Notes under the pieces: generated by a model
The model's input: only the letters and a program-made list of their open reading frames with translations
Told to the model about the DNA's origin: nothing
Database searches by the model: none
Position numbers and translations under genes: made by a program
Part shown: in pieces, positions 36,004-44,221 of the stretch
How the letters are laid out: each line of letters starts with the position of its first letter
Numbering within the stretch: position 1 is the first letter of the stretch
Assembly: GCA_963819075.1 (NCBI GenBank)
Contig: CAWFUP010000004.1
Location: 682,001 to 746,000 of the forward strand
Origin: CAVQBJ01 sp963819075
Lineage (GTDB): Bacteria; Actinomycetota; Thermoleophilia; Solirubrobacterales; Solirubrobacteraceae
Reading direction: 5' to 3'
DNA length: 64,000 nt

Positions 36004-36444
36004 ATGACCACCGACTCGCCCCCGGCGCCGCGGCGAACCCTCGGAACGTACCTCCAGGGCGGCGCGCTCGTGCTGGCGATGCTCATCGGCAGCCTCATGC
36101 TCTGGGTCGGCTTCCCACTCGGCTGGCTGTGGCTCGGCTCGCACGTCAGCGACAGCTCGCAGCCCTCGCTCGTGCCCTACGTCGTCGTGATCGTCGGACT
36201 GGCCGTCTCGGTCGTTGCCGACTACAAGCTGCTCGTCCGGCTCAACGGCCGCTACACGCGCGTCATGGGGGTCGCGGCCCGCCGGGAGATCCGCAATGCC
36301 TGGCTGCGCAGCATGCGCGACGGGCGTACGCGCGGGGTCACCCTCACGGTGCTCGATCGCGTGATGATCGTGACCGTTGCGTTCGCGGTCTGCGCGTTCG
36401 TCGTGTGGTTCTTCGCCTTCGCCGGCTCGAGCGCCCCCGTCTAG
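36004..36444 (+). CDS. Three-helix membrane protein
   Basis: 146 residues. Helices at about 18-45 (GGALVLAMLIGSLMLWVGF), 55-75 (VPYVVVIVGLAVSVVADYKL) and 118-140 (VMIVTVAFAVCAFVVWFFAF), with a basic cytoplasmic loop (RREIRNAWLRSMRDGR) between the second and third. Twelve bases after hemQ, probably the same transcript. No family recognised. Its TAG stop and the TAG stop of the convergent methyltransferase share the palindrome CTAG at 36441-36444. Confidence 0.75.
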   Translation: MTTDSPPAPRRTLGTYLQGGALVLAMLIGSLMLWVGFPLGWLWLGSHVSDSSQPSLVPYVVVIVGLAVSVVADYKLLVRLNGRYTRVMGVAARREIRNAWLRSMRDGRTRGVTLTVLDRVMIVTVAFAVCAFVVWFFAFAGSSAPV

Positions 36445-37094
36445 CGCTCACGGCGTACGGCAACGGTGCGGTCGGCCTCGTCGTCGATCTCCCAGCCGGG
36501 GCTTGCGCCGGAGCGGATGAACCGGGCGACGACGGCAGTCGGGCCGGGCAGCCCGCGGCCGCCGACCTGATCGGCGCGAGCGTCGTGGAACACGACGCGC
36601 CCTCCGACCGCGACGAACGGCCGCCAGGCGTTCCAGTCGAGCTCGACGCCGTGCTCGCTGTGATCGCCGTCGATGAACACGAGGTCGACCTCGCCGCTCC
36701 AGCCGGCGGCGACCCGCTCGGAGAGGGCGACATGCCAGTGCACCTCAGTCCCGCGTCGCGCGGCCCGCCCCACGGCGCGACGCGTCGCCCACTCGGTCGC
36801 TCCCCAGCCGCTCGGGAGCGCGTCCGGATGGTGGCCGAACGGATCGACGAGATGCAGCTCGGCTCCGGGGCCGAGGAGGCGGCAGAGCGCGACGGCCGAG
36901 GACCCCTCGTACACGCCGATCTCGACGATCCGCCTTGCCCCGTCGGCCGCGCGCAGCAGGACCGCCGCGTCCTCGTCGGAGTGCATGGTCCGCGGGGGGA
37001 TCACGCCGAGACCGACGGCGAGCGCGCGCAGGCGCACGTCATCGCGCAGGCGAACGGGCACGCGGGAGCGAAACGCGGCGGGGAGAAGCGGCAT
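36441..37094 (-). CDS. Class I SAM-dependent methyltransferase
   Basis: 217 residues. Motif I is ARRIVEIGVYEGSSAVAL, with the acidic residue of motif II in ELHLVDPFG, and VDLVFIDGDHSEHGVELDW and GGRVVFHDARAD match the small-molecule O-methyltransferase-like group (Methyltransf_24) often found in glycan or natural-product loci. TAGGCT at 37102-37107 is seven bases before the ATG at 37094, so it appears leaderless. The convergent neighbour ends within its stop codon. Substrate unknown; the adjacent glycoside hydrolase is on the same strand. Confidence 0.82.
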   Translation of the reverse strand: MPLLPAAFRSRVPVRLRDDVRLRALAVGLGVIPPRTMHSDEDAAVLLRAADGARRIVEIGVYEGSSAVALCRLLGPGAELHLVDPFGHHPDALPSGWGATEWATRRAVGRAARRGTEVHWHVALSERVAAGWSGEVDLVFIDGDHSEHGVELDWNAWRPFVAVGGRVVFHDARADQVGGRGLPGPTAVVARFIRSGASPGWEIDDEADRTVAVRRER

Positions 37095-37104
37095 CGCGGG
37101 CAGC

Positions 37105-38427
37105 CTATGCGCACTGAGCCGGGAGCGGCGGCCCCCCAGCCGGCACGCGCGCCCCGACCCGCGCCCAGGCGAGCCACAGGTAGTACGCGGGGTAGAGCCT
37201 GGTCAGACCCGCGTCAGCGAGGCCGACCGGGAACAGGTCGTCCTCGCGGAATGTGTACTGGAAGACCGCACCGACGCGCGGGTCGCCGTACCAGCGGGCG
37301 AGTTGGACGGCGAGCGCGCGACAGCCGGCGGCCGGATCGGCCGTGCCCGCTGGCCGCGCGTTGCCGGCGTGGGGGGCCCCGGCGCCGGTTTCCGTGATCC
37401 AGATCCGCGCGCGCGTGCCGCAGGCTCCGCGGCGATCGAGCGCAGACTCGAGCGCGCCGACCGGGCCGCCGGCCCGAGTCGCCGCGCCGCGACGGGCGTA
37501 GGCATGCACCGACCAGATCGCGCCGAGACAGACGACGTCGGCCGGCAGGTCGGCGACGAACTCGCCGATGCTCGTGTCGCGGGGTCCCGACGTCGTGAAC
37601 CCGGCCAGCTCGCCGAGGACCATGTGGGGCCCGCCGCCGTCGACCGCCAGCTCGGCCGCCATCGCGCGCGCGAGCTGCGCGTAGACCGCCGGTGCCACGC
37701 TCGGCGCGGCGACCGAACAGCGAAGGCGTTGCGGGCTGATGAAGTAGGGGTGGTTCGGCTCGTTCCACGGGCTGAAGTAGGGCAGGGCCACGCCGACCTG
37801 GCGACCGAGCGCGAGGATCGCCCGGATGAGCGTGCGGTAGCCGCTCAGGGCGCTCGGCGAGATCGGGCGCGACAGCGACGTCGTCCCCGGTCGCTCGCAG
37901 CCCCCGGGCGCGCGAGCGGCCCATGCCGGGACCCCGTCGATGACGATGACCGGCACGAAGCCGCCGCCCGCCCGCTGCTGGGAGGCGATCGCGCGCAGCT
38001 CGTCGCGCAGCCCTTCATACGCTCCGCAGGGTGGGATCGCGCGCAGGCAGCCGTCGACCGGGGCGTCGAGCACCGCAGCGGTGCTCGCGACCGGCTGCAG
38101 CTTGGCCCAATCGAGCACGAGGCGCAGGTAGGTCGGGCGCAGCGCGGTGAGCGCGGCCCGCCACGGCGCGAACGCCGCCGGAACCTCCGCGGCGGCGCCG
38201 GGGCTCCACAGCAGGTCGGCGTTCGCCTCGGTGAGGCCGATGGCCACGCGCGGCGGAGCGGCCACGGTAGGGCCCATACGGGGCGCGCGGTGGGCCGACC
38301 GCCCCCCGGTGCTCAGCGCGACGACGAGGAGCGCGGCGACGAGGAGCGCGGCCGCGACCGCGGCCATCCCGCGTCGCCCGGAAGGCGAGCGGCCGTGACC
38401 GGCACGGTCGTCGGACGGCGGGCGCAC
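37105..38427 (-). CDS. Secreted or membrane-anchored clan-A glycoside hydrolase-like protein
   Basis: About 440 residues. An N-terminal hydrophobic segment (MAAVAAALLVAALLVVAL) after a basic stretch acts as a signal or anchor. The (beta/alpha)8 core shows PVIVIDGVPAWAA, the acid/base region FSPWNEPNHPYF with its NEP, and the nucleophile region IWITETGAGAPH. These are the two Glu residues of clan GH-A (GH5/GH39/GH53-like). Four to six Cys outside the core may form disulfides. The exact family and substrate cannot be called. Start at GTG 38427 is tentative; ATG 38367 is the alternative. Confidence 0.75.
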   Translation of the reverse strand: MRPPSDDRAGHGRSPSGRRGMAAVAAALLVAALLVVALSTGGRSAHRAPRMGPTVAAPPRVAIGLTEANADLLWSPGAAAEVPAAFAPWRAALTALRPTYLRLVLDWAKLQPVASTAAVLDAPVDGCLRAIPPCGAYEGLRDELRAIASQQRAGGGFVPVIVIDGVPAWAARAPGGCERPGTTSLSRPISPSALSGYRTLIRAILALGRQVGVALPYFSPWNEPNHPYFISPQRLRCSVAAPSVAPAVYAQLARAMAAELAVDGGGPHMVLGELAGFTTSGPRDTSIGEFVADLPADVVCLGAIWSVHAYARRGAATRAGGPVGALESALDRRGACGTRARIWITETGAGAPHAGNARPAGTADPAAGCRALAVQLARWYGDPRVGAVFQYTFREDDLFPVGLADAGLTRLYPAYYLWLAWARVGARVPAGGPPLPAQCA

Positions 38428-38482
38428 GGACCATACGATGTCGCACCCGGTGCAGCGAGGCCCGTATCCTGCGCGGGATCCG

Positions 38483-39394
38483 GTGAGCACCCCGCCCCTC
38501 ATCCATCGCGACGACGTGCCCGAGCGCACCGTGTCGCACGGCGACATCGCGTTCGCGCGCCGACGACTGGCCCACGCCGCCGGCGCGACGCAGATCGGCT
38601 GCAGCCACTACTCGGTTCCGCCCGGCGCCCGGCAGATGCCGGTGCACGTCCACGGCGACGAGGAGGAGATCTTCCTCGTGCTCGATGGCGACGGGCTCAG
38701 CTGGCAGGACGACGCCGCCTGCCCGGTCGCGCCACTCGACGCGATCGTGCACCGCCCGCGCGGGGCCGCGCACACGTTCCTCGCCGGACCGCGGGGGCTC
38801 GAGCTGCTCGCCTTCGCAAGCGGCAGCGAGACCTCGATCACCTGGCTTCCGCGGGCCGCGGTGATGTGGGCCGGACCGCGCTGGGTACCGCTCGACGGGC
38901 CACATCCCTTCGTCGCCGAGGCGGCCGCCGGCCCGCTGCCCCGGCCCGAGGCCGGCCCGAGACCGGCGAACGTGCTCGCCCTGGCAAACGCTCCGGCCAC
39001 CGCGCTGCGCGGCGCCGAAGTTCGCGCGCTCGGGCGCGCCGCCGGCTCGCGGCGGGCGGGCCTCAACCACGTGCGCCTGCCCCCCGGCAGCCCGGGCGCC
39101 CCGGCGCACTGCCACGCCCTCGAGGAGGAGCTGTTCGTCGTGCTCGGCGGGGCGGGGACGCTCGAGCTCGGCGACGGGGAGCACCCGCTGCGCACCGGAG
39201 ACGTCATCGCGCGCCCGCCGTCGACCGGCGTGCCCCATGCGCTGCGGGCCGGCGAGGAGGGGCTCACCTACCTCGTCTACGGCACCCGCGTCGCGGGCGA
39301 CAGCGTGTACTACCCGCAGTCCGGGCAGATCCGCCTGCGCGGCCTCGGCGTCACGATCGACGCGCCGCCGCCACCCCCGAGCGCCCCGCGCTGA
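38483..39394 (+). CDS. Bicupin protein
   Basis: 303 residues with two cupin domains. The first (about 45-120) has QMPVHVHGDEEEIFLVLDG, the second (about 195-270) has GAPAHCHALEEELFVVLGG; both keep the HxH...E metal-ligand pattern, and FLAGP/RPPSTGVPHALRAG provide the later His. The protein probably binds a divalent metal and may be an oxygenase or isomerase of small molecules; sequence does not tell which. A TATCCT box lies 12 bases upstream of the GTG. Convergent with the IscA-like gene. Confidence 0.8.
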   Translation: MSTPPLIHRDDVPERTVSHGDIAFARRRLAHAAGATQIGCSHYSVPPGARQMPVHVHGDEEEIFLVLDGDGLSWQDDAACPVAPLDAIVHRPRGAAHTFLAGPRGLELLAFASGSETSITWLPRAAVMWAGPRWVPLDGPHPFVAEAAAGPLPRPEAGPRPANVLALANAPATALRGAEVRALGRAAGSRRAGLNHVRLPPGSPGAPAHCHALEEELFVVLGGAGTLELGDGEHPLRTGDVIARPPSTGVPHALRAGEEGLTYLVYGTRVAGDSVYYPQSGQIRLRGLGVTIDAPPPPPSAPR

Positions 39395-39408
39395 GCGCGA
39401 GCCGCCCG

Positions 39409-39762
39409 TCAGACCGCTGAGACCTGCTCCTCCTCGGCCACCCGGAACGACGAGCCGCAGCCGCAGGCCGCCACCACGTTCGGGTTGTTGACCTTGAAGC
39501 CGGCGCCCTGAAGGCTCTCCTCGTAGTCGATCACCGAGCCGCGCACGAACGGCAGGCTGGCCTGGTCGCACAGGAGCTTGAGGCCGTGATCCTCGAAGAC
39601 CTGGTCATCGGCGCCGACCTCGTCGAAGGCGAGCTGATACTGAAAACCCGAGCAGCCCCCGCCGCGCACGGCGACCCGCAGGCCCGCCGAGGAGACGTCG
39701 GCGTTGGCACCGGCGAGAAACTCCCGGACCTTCTCTGCGCCCTTGTCGGTGATCGTGATCAT
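39409..39762 (-). CDS. A-type Fe-S carrier (IscA/ErpA/HesB-like)
   Basis: 117 residues, the full family length. The three conserved Cys are present: GGGCSGFQYQLAFD and the C-terminal AACGCGSSF. MITITDKGAEKVREFL opens the fold and PFVRGSVIDY precedes the last strand. A-type carriers pass Fe-S clusters to target apoproteins. AAGGAG lies eight bases upstream of the ATG at 39762. Divergent from bolA and a monothiol glutaredoxin, so these three form an Fe-S trafficking group. Confidence 0.95.
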   Translation of the reverse strand: MITITDKGAEKVREFLAGANADVSSAGLRVAVRGGGCSGFQYQLAFDEVGADDQVFEDHGLKLLCDQASLPFVRGSVIDYEESLQGAGFKVNNPNVVAACGCGSSFRVAEEEQVSAV

Positions 39763-39899
39763 CCTGCACTCCTTCGGCCCCTCAGGGCTCGGTCGGCCTG
39801 CAATACTTTCCAAAGTGTAGCGAGGCCGTGCGCGCACCGGACGCACCGGCGATCACGCCCGGTTGGGCCGACCGTCCGGGCCTTCTACGCTTGACTGGC

Positions 39900-40127
39900 A
39901 TGCCCACCGCCGAGGATCTTCAGCGCCGCATCGAAGCCGGGATTCCCGGTGCGCGGGCGGCCGTACAGGACACCACCGGCGGGGGCGACCACTTCAGCGC
40001 GACGGTCACCGCCGCCGTCTTCGCCGGACGCAGCCGCATCGAGCAGCACCGCCTCGTGTACGAGGTGTTCGCCGAGGAGATCGGCGGTCCGATCCACGCC
40101 CTTGCGCTCAAGACACGACCCGAATGA
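39900..40127 (+). CDS. BolA-family protein
   Basis: 75 residues, a short but complete BolA domain: LQRRIEAGIPGARAAVQD, then GGGDHFSATVTAAVFAG and RLVYEVFAEEIGGPIHALAL with the conserved His. BolA proteins pair with monothiol glutaredoxins to hold or sense Fe-S clusters, and the next gene is exactly such a glutaredoxin. A TACGCT box at 39886-39891 is eight bases before the ATG, so the transcript is probably leaderless. Confidence 0.92.
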   Translation: MPTAEDLQRRIEAGIPGARAAVQDTTGGGDHFSATVTAAVFAGRSRIEQHRLVYEVFAEEIGGPIHALALKTRPE

Positions 40128-40140
40128 GGAGCCGCGCGTC

Positions 40141-40551
40141 ATGACCGAGCAGAACCCCATCCGTGAGGCGATCGAGCAGGCGATCGCCGAGCACGCCGTC
40201 ATCCTGTTCATGAAGGGGTCACCGGAGGCGCCCGCGTGCGGCTTCTCCGCGCGGACCGTGGCCGCGCTGCAGTCGCTCGACGCCCCGTTCGCCGCGGTCG
40301 ACATCCTGCCCGACCCGCGCATCCGCCAGGAGCTCTCGGCGCTGTCGAACTGGCCGACGATCCCGCAGCTGTTCGTGGACGGCGAGCTCGTCGGTGGCTG
40401 CGACATCGTGACCGAGATGTACGAGTCCGGCGAGCTCGCCGAGGTCCTCGCGCTGCACATCTCGGGGGACGCCGCTCCCGTTCCCGCGCCAGAGCCCGCG
40501 CCGGTGAACGGCGCCAACGGGCTTCACCAGATCGAGAACCGCCTCGGCTGA
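40141..40551 (+). CDS. Monothiol glutaredoxin (Grx4/GrxD-like)
   Basis: 136 residues. The CGFS active site sits in PEAPACGFSARTV (about residues 33-36), with KG before it and WPTIPQLFVDGELVGGCDIV carrying the cis-Pro and glutathione-binding GG-D. Monothiol Grx proteins bind a shared Fe2S2 cluster with BolA. A Pro/Ala-rich tail of about 25 residues (AAPVPAPEPAPVNG) follows the fold. Thirteen bases after bolA, so the two are one operon. Confidence 0.95.
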   Translation: MTEQNPIREAIEQAIAEHAVILFMKGSPEAPACGFSARTVAALQSLDAPFAAVDILPDPRIRQELSALSNWPTIPQLFVDGELVGGCDIVTEMYESGELAEVLALHISGDAAPVPAPEPAPVNGANGLHQIENRLG

Positions 40552-40577
40552 GCGCCGGACGGCTCGCCGGAGCGCGA

Positions 40578-41639
40578 TTACACGCGCAGGCGCTCGAGCG
40601 CTCCCTCGACCTGGCGCATCGCGAAGCCGGCGACGCGCAGCGGTAGCGGCTGGTGCGAGCCCGGGGGTGCGAGCGCGGCGGGCTCCGCGGCCCGGTACCA
40701 GTCGATCGTCGTCTGCAGCGTGTCCTCGTGATGAGCGGGGCGATAGCCGAGCTCCCGCTTGGCCTTCGTGCTCCGAAACGCCCACCACATGCTCGCCGCT
40801 CGCACCTCGATCGGCGTCGCCGGAGGCTGCGCCCACACCCGGGCGCCGAGGTCGGCGAGCGCCAGTGCAGCCGACAGCGGCATCTTCAGCTCGGGCGGAT
40901 CGACGCCCGAGAGGCGGCCGAGATCGGCGAACAGACGGTCGAGCGTGAAGTTGCGATTGCCGAGGATGTAGCGCTCGCCGACCTCGCCGCGCTCGTCGGC
41001 CAGCAGGTGTCCCTGCGCGACGTCTTCGGCGTCGACGATATTCAGTGCTCCGTCCACATAGACGGGGATCTCGCGACGCAGGAAGCGGCGCACGATCTCC
41101 GTCGAGGAGCGGTGCAGGTCCCCGGCGCCGAACACGTGGGCCGGGTTGACGATCACCGCCGGCAGCCCGTCGGCGACGAGGCGCATCACCTCTTGCTCGG
41201 CCTGGCGCTTGGTCTGCACGTAGGGGATCGTGTTCGCGGCGACCGGAAAGGTCTGCGTCTCGTCCGCCGTCGTCCCGCGTCGGGCCGGCCCGATCGCCGC
41301 GATCGAGGACGTGTAGACGACTCGCTCGACGCCCGCGCGCAGCGCCTCCTCGAGCACGATGCGCGTGCCCTCGACGTTGACGCGCATCATGACGTCGGCC
41401 CGCGCGCGCAGGCTCGTCATGCCCGCCGTGTGAAACACCCGGTTGGCGCCGCGCATCGCCCGGCGCACCGCGCGGCGATCGAGGATGTCGCACTGCACGA
41501 GCTCGTGGTCGAAGTCGAGGTTGTCGAGGCGGCTCTGCGGGCGCACGGTCACACGCAGGTCGTCCCCGCGTGCCGCAAGCAGGCGCGCGACGTGGGAACC
41601 GACGAACCCGGTCGCACCGGTCACGAGAGTCCTCGACAC
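40578..41639 (-). CDS. NAD-dependent epimerase/dehydratase, HpnA-like extended SDR
   Basis: 353 residues. The Rossmann motif TLVTGATGFVGSHVARLL opens the protein; VVYTSSIAAIG supplies the Ser and IPYVQTKRQAEQEV the YxxxK pair. PAVIVNPAHVFGAGD and GALNIVDAEDVAQGHLLA are close to the hopanoid-associated sugar epimerase HpnA and dihydroflavonol reductase group. Substrate not certain; no squalene or hopanoid gene lies in this window. The start GTG 41639 is six bases after a TACACT box, back to back with the promoter of the DegV gene. Confidence 0.85.
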   Translation of the reverse strand: MSRTLVTGATGFVGSHVARLLAARGDDLRVTVRPQSRLDNLDFDHELVQCDILDRRAVRRAMRGANRVFHTAGMTSLRARADVMMRVNVEGTRIVLEEALRAGVERVVYTSSIAAIGPARRGTTADETQTFPVAANTIPYVQTKRQAEQEVMRLVADGLPAVIVNPAHVFGAGDLHRSSTEIVRRFLRREIPVYVDGALNIVDAEDVAQGHLLADERGEVGERYILGNRNFTLDRLFADLGRLSGVDPPELKMPLSAALALADLGARVWAQPPATPIEVRAASMWWAFRSTKAKRELGYRPAHHEDTLQTTIDWYRAAEPAALAPPGSHQPLPLRVAGFAMRQVEGALERLRV

Positions 41640-41645
41640 GGCGCG

Positions 41646-41690
41646 AGTGTATTGCGCGCGGCGGGGAGGCAACAGCCACTGCGATAGGGT
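41646..41690. promoter_or_regulatory. Back-to-back leaderless promoters of the epimerase and DegV genes
   Basis: The minus-strand box TACACT (41646-41651) is six bases before the GTG at 41639, and the plus-strand box TAGGGT (41685-41690) is nine bases before the ATG at 41700. Both fit in the 60-base gap. Confidence 0.6.
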
Positions 41691-41699
41691 GCCGCGGCG

Positions 41700-42578
41700 A
41701 TGCCCGGCGTCGCCGTCGTCACGGATTCGACCAGCTACCTCCCGCGCGCGCTCACCGAGCACTTCGGCATCCGCCAGGTGAGCCTGTACGTGACCGTCCG
41801 CGGCGGCCAGCAGCGCGAGACCGACATGGACTCCTACGACGGCTTCTACCGCGAGCTCGCCGACATGCGCGAGCTGCCGACGACATCGCAGCCGTCGATC
41901 GGCGACTTCCTGGCCGTCTGGGAGCCGCTGCTCGCGGCCGGGCAGGACATCGTCTCGGTGCACCTGGCCGGCGGCATCTCCGGCACCGCCGAGGCGGCCC
42001 GCCAGGCCCGCGAGGTGCTCCGCGAGCAGGGAACGAGCGAGCGCATCGAGGTGATCGATGGCGAGACCGCCTGCGGCGGGCTCGGCTGCATCGTGCTCGC
42101 CGCCGCGCGCGCGGCCGCCGAAGGGGCCGATCTCGCGACCGTCGCCGCGCACGTGCGGGAGGCCCGCCGCTCACTCAAGATCTGGTTCGCGATCGACACC
42201 CTCGAGTATCTGCGTCGCGGCGGGCGCATCGGCGCCGCGCAGGCGTGGCTCGGCGGTGCGCTGAAGATCAAGCCGATCCTCTCGCTCGAGCGCGAGATCA
42301 CGCCCGTGGAGCGCGTGCGCACCGCCGGACGCGCGTTCGATCGGCTCGTCGAGTACATGCGCGAGCGCGAGCGCGACGGCTCGGACGGCTGGGTCGTGCA
42401 GCACTCGCAGTCGCCCGAGAAGGCGCAGCGGCTCGTCGAGCGGGGCCGGGAGATCTACGGCTCAGAACCGATCTTCGTCTCCGAGGTCGGGCCGGTCATC
42501 GGCACCTATACGGGTCCCGGCCTGCTCGGGGTCGGCGGCGTCCCGCGCTCGCTCGTGCCGGCGCTGCCGCTGCCCTGA
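41700..42578 (+). CDS. DegV-family fatty-acid-binding protein
   Basis: 292 residues. VAVVTDSTSYLPR at the start, TTSQPSIGDFLAVWEPLL, DIVSVHLAGGISGTAEAARQ and GLGCIVLAAARAAAEG match the DegV family throughout, including the Ser/Thr residues that hold a fatty-acid carboxylate. In Firmicutes relatives (FakB) such proteins present fatty acids to a kinase; no FakA-like kinase is in the window. TAGGGT nine bases before the ATG supports a leaderless start. Confidence 0.93.
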   Translation: MPGVAVVTDSTSYLPRALTEHFGIRQVSLYVTVRGGQQRETDMDSYDGFYRELADMRELPTTSQPSIGDFLAVWEPLLAAGQDIVSVHLAGGISGTAEAARQAREVLREQGTSERIEVIDGETACGGLGCIVLAAARAAAEGADLATVAAHVREARRSLKIWFAIDTLEYLRRGGRIGAAQAWLGGALKIKPILSLEREITPVERVRTAGRAFDRLVEYMRERERDGSDGWVVQHSQSPEKAQRLVERGREIYGSEPIFVSEVGPVIGTYTGPGLLGVGGVPRSLVPALPLP

Positions 42579-42592
42579 GCCCGGCCGTGCGC

Positions 42593-42820
42593 TCAGCGGC
42601 GGCGACGGAACAACCCGCCGAAGGCGGCGATCCCGCCGCCGATGACGAAACCGGCGACGGCGGCGCCGACGAGCACCTCACGCTGGTGCGCCCGCAGCTG
42701 CCCGCGCCAGTCGGTGAGCGCGACGACCTCCCCCCGCAGGCGGTCGATCGACACCGCGAGCTCGGCGCGGTTGGACTCGATCGAGCGCCGGATCTCCTCC
42801 GGGCTGCGTTGCGCCGCCAT
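42593..42820 (-). CDS. DUF3618-family single-helix membrane protein
   Basis: 75 residues. SPEEIRRSIESNRAELAVSI and DRLRGEVVAL are the DUF3618 helical motif, followed by one membrane helix (VLVGAAVAGFVIGGGIAAFGG) and a basic RRRR end. The start overlaps the stop of the Holin-X gene by one base. In actinobacteria this gene sits next to Holin-X proteins; function unknown. Last gene of a four-gene minus-strand operon. Confidence 0.85.
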   Translation of the reverse strand: MAAQRSPEEIRRSIESNRAELAVSIDRLRGEVVALTDWRGQLRAHQREVLVGAAVAGFVIGGGIAAFGGLFRRRR

Positions 42821-43245
42821 CAGCGCACGCCCTCCGCGCGCGACTCGACCGTCTCACGGATCTTGCGCGCCTCGTCGATCGCCATCGTCGGGGCGGGCGG
42901 GCTGCTCGTGCGCAGCACGCGGTAGGCGAGCGCGCCGGCGATCACGCCGAGCAGGATGAGGATGAGCGCCAGCGCGAAGAACCCCCAGTAGAAGTTCGGA
43001 CCGCGGCCCGTGGGCAGGATGTTCCACAGCAGCCAGGCGAAGCCGTTGAGCCCGTACAGGAGGGCGAGCACGAGGAAGAGCCCGGCCGCGACGCCGACGC
43101 CGACGCCGACGCCGATCCGCTTCATCTTCGTCATGACCTCGGCCTTGGCGAGCTCGATCTCCTCGCGTACGAGCAGCGATACGCGCTCGGAGACCTCACC
43201 GATGGCAGCGGCCAGGTTCTGCTGATCGGTGGTCGGATCAGCCAA
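42820..43245 (-). CDS. Holin-X (DUF1469)-type membrane protein
   Basis: 141 residues. The amphipathic segment SLLVREEIELAKAEVMTKMK followed by two membrane helices (GVAAGLFLVLALLYGLN and FYWGFFALALILILLGVIAG) is the Actinobacterial Holin-X pattern. The name does not imply a phage; these are chromosomal proteins of unknown role. It starts at TTG, overlapping the stop of the small gene upstream by eight bases. A coiled C-terminal tail carries IDEARKIRETVESRAEG. Confidence 0.85.
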   Translation of the reverse strand: MADPTTDQQNLAAAIGEVSERVSLLVREEIELAKAEVMTKMKRIGVGVGVGVAAGLFLVLALLYGLNGFAWLLWNILPTGRGPNFYWGFFALALILILLGVIAGALAYRVLRTSSPPAPTMAIDEARKIRETVESRAEGVR

Positions 43246-43405
43246 GGCGCTTGAGCAGCGTCGCGAACAGCAGCCCGCCCGCGAACGCGCCGGCGGCGAG
43301 CAGCTCCGGGTGCTCCCCGAGCAGCCCGGACGGGGCGGGCGTTACGGTCGCCGGGGTGGCGGGGCCGGCGTATGGCGGAGTCGGCGCAGGCGTCGGGGCG
43401 CTCAC
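43238..43405 (-). CDS. 55-residue membrane protein
   Basis: Starts at GTG 43405, which overlaps the upstream TGA stop (GTGA). A Pro/Thr/Ala-rich N-terminus (SAPTPAPTPPYAGPATPAT) leads to one membrane helix, LLAAGAFAGGLLFATLLKRL, at the C-terminus. Too short for most annotation thresholds, but the overlapping start and stop codons on both sides make a real gene likely. Function unknown; same operon as Holin-X and DUF3618. Confidence 0.65.
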   Translation of the reverse strand: MSAPTPAPTPPYAGPATPATVTPAPSGLLGEHPELLAAGAFAGGLLFATLLKRLG

Positions 43406-43536
43406 TCCGGCGGCTCCTCGCCCATCAACCGCCGCCAGATCTGCGTAGCCACTCGATGCGCCGCGACGTTCGCGAGGGCGGCCACGCCGGCGAGCAACCC
43501 CGACCAGGCGAGGCGCTTGACGATCTCGTTCTCCAT
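43402..43536 (-). CDS. 44-residue DUF4235-like membrane protein
   Basis: MENEIVKRLAWSGLLAGVAA and the end VATQIWRRLMGEEPPE resemble DUF4235, a short membrane protein that typically accompanies Holin-X and DUF3618 genes in actinobacteria. One membrane helix. It is the first gene of the operon; no strong ribosome-binding site is visible. A half-site CAGTCAAT at 43546-43553, identical to an arm of the TetR-type operator at 45104, lies just upstream. Confidence 0.6.
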   Translation of the reverse strand: MENEIVKRLAWSGLLAGVAALANVAAHRVATQIWRRLMGEEPPE

Positions 43537-43579
43537 TGGGGCCGCAGTCAATCAGATAGTGCCAAGGCGTGCGACGGGG

Positions 43580-44221
43580 CTAGCCGACCGCGACGTCGTC
43601 CGCGGCGGCCACGTCGAGACCGCCGCAGACGGTCTCGACGACCATCCCCTTGGCGATCTCGAAGTCCTCGTCCTCGCTCGGCAGCAGCCCGAAGATCCAG
43701 CCGGTCAGAACCTGCTCGATCGCCCCGTAGAACGACATCGCGGCGAAGCGCGCGCTGATCTGGGGCTTGAACACGCCGGCGTTCTGCGCCTTCGTGACGA
43801 TCTCGGCGATCATGTCGTAGGCCTCGGCGATCTTCGCGATGTGCTTCTGGCCGAACGAGTTGGCCGCACGGGTCACCTCGACGATGATCACCTTCATGAG
43901 GTCGGGATCGTGGCGGTAGCTGTCGACGATGAACGAGGCGATCGCGTACAGCTTCTCGCGCGCGCCGATATCGCGGGTGTCGACGTCGCGGATGAGCTCG
44001 AGCATCACATCCCAGCGCTCGAGGAACAGCGTGTCGAGGACCTCATCCTTGGAGGCGAAGTAGTGATAGACGAGGCCGTAGGCGACGCCGGCCTCGTCGG
44101 CGATGTCGGCGACGCGGCAGGCGTGGAAGCCCTGGCGGGCGAACACCCGCACAGCGGCGTCGAGGATGAGCCGGCGCTTGTCGTGCGCGGCCTGGCTGCG
44201 CGGGGTGCGGTCGCGCTCCAT
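43580..44221 (-). CDS. TetR-family transcriptional regulator
   Basis: 213 residues. The N-terminal helix-turn-helix is typical: KRRLILDAAVRVFARQGFHA and VADIADEAGVAYGLVYHYF, with ASKDEVLDTLF after it. The ligand domain (60-200) resembles TetR proteins linked to acyl-CoA metabolism (AcrR/FadR-like). Its ATG overlaps the stop of the nitrilase gene by four bases. A palindrome of the right type (ATTGACTG-GT-CAGTCAAT) lies upstream of this two-gene operon, so autoregulation is likely. Confidence 0.92.
   Translation of the reverse strand: MERDRTPRSQAAHDKRRLILDAAVRVFARQGFHACRVADIADEAGVAYGLVYHYFASKDEVLDTLFLERWDVMLELIRDVDTRDIGAREKLYAIASFIVDSYRHDPDLMKVIIVEVTRAANSFGQKHIAKIAEAYDMIAEIVTKAQNAGVFKPQISARFAAMSFYGAIEQVLTGWIFGLLPSEDEDFEIAKGMVVETVCGGLDVAAADDVAVG

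Noticed and set aside
42820..43245. Phage holin and prophage remnant
   Set aside because: Holin-X is a chromosomal actinobacterial family; no phage gene, integrase or attachment site is near.
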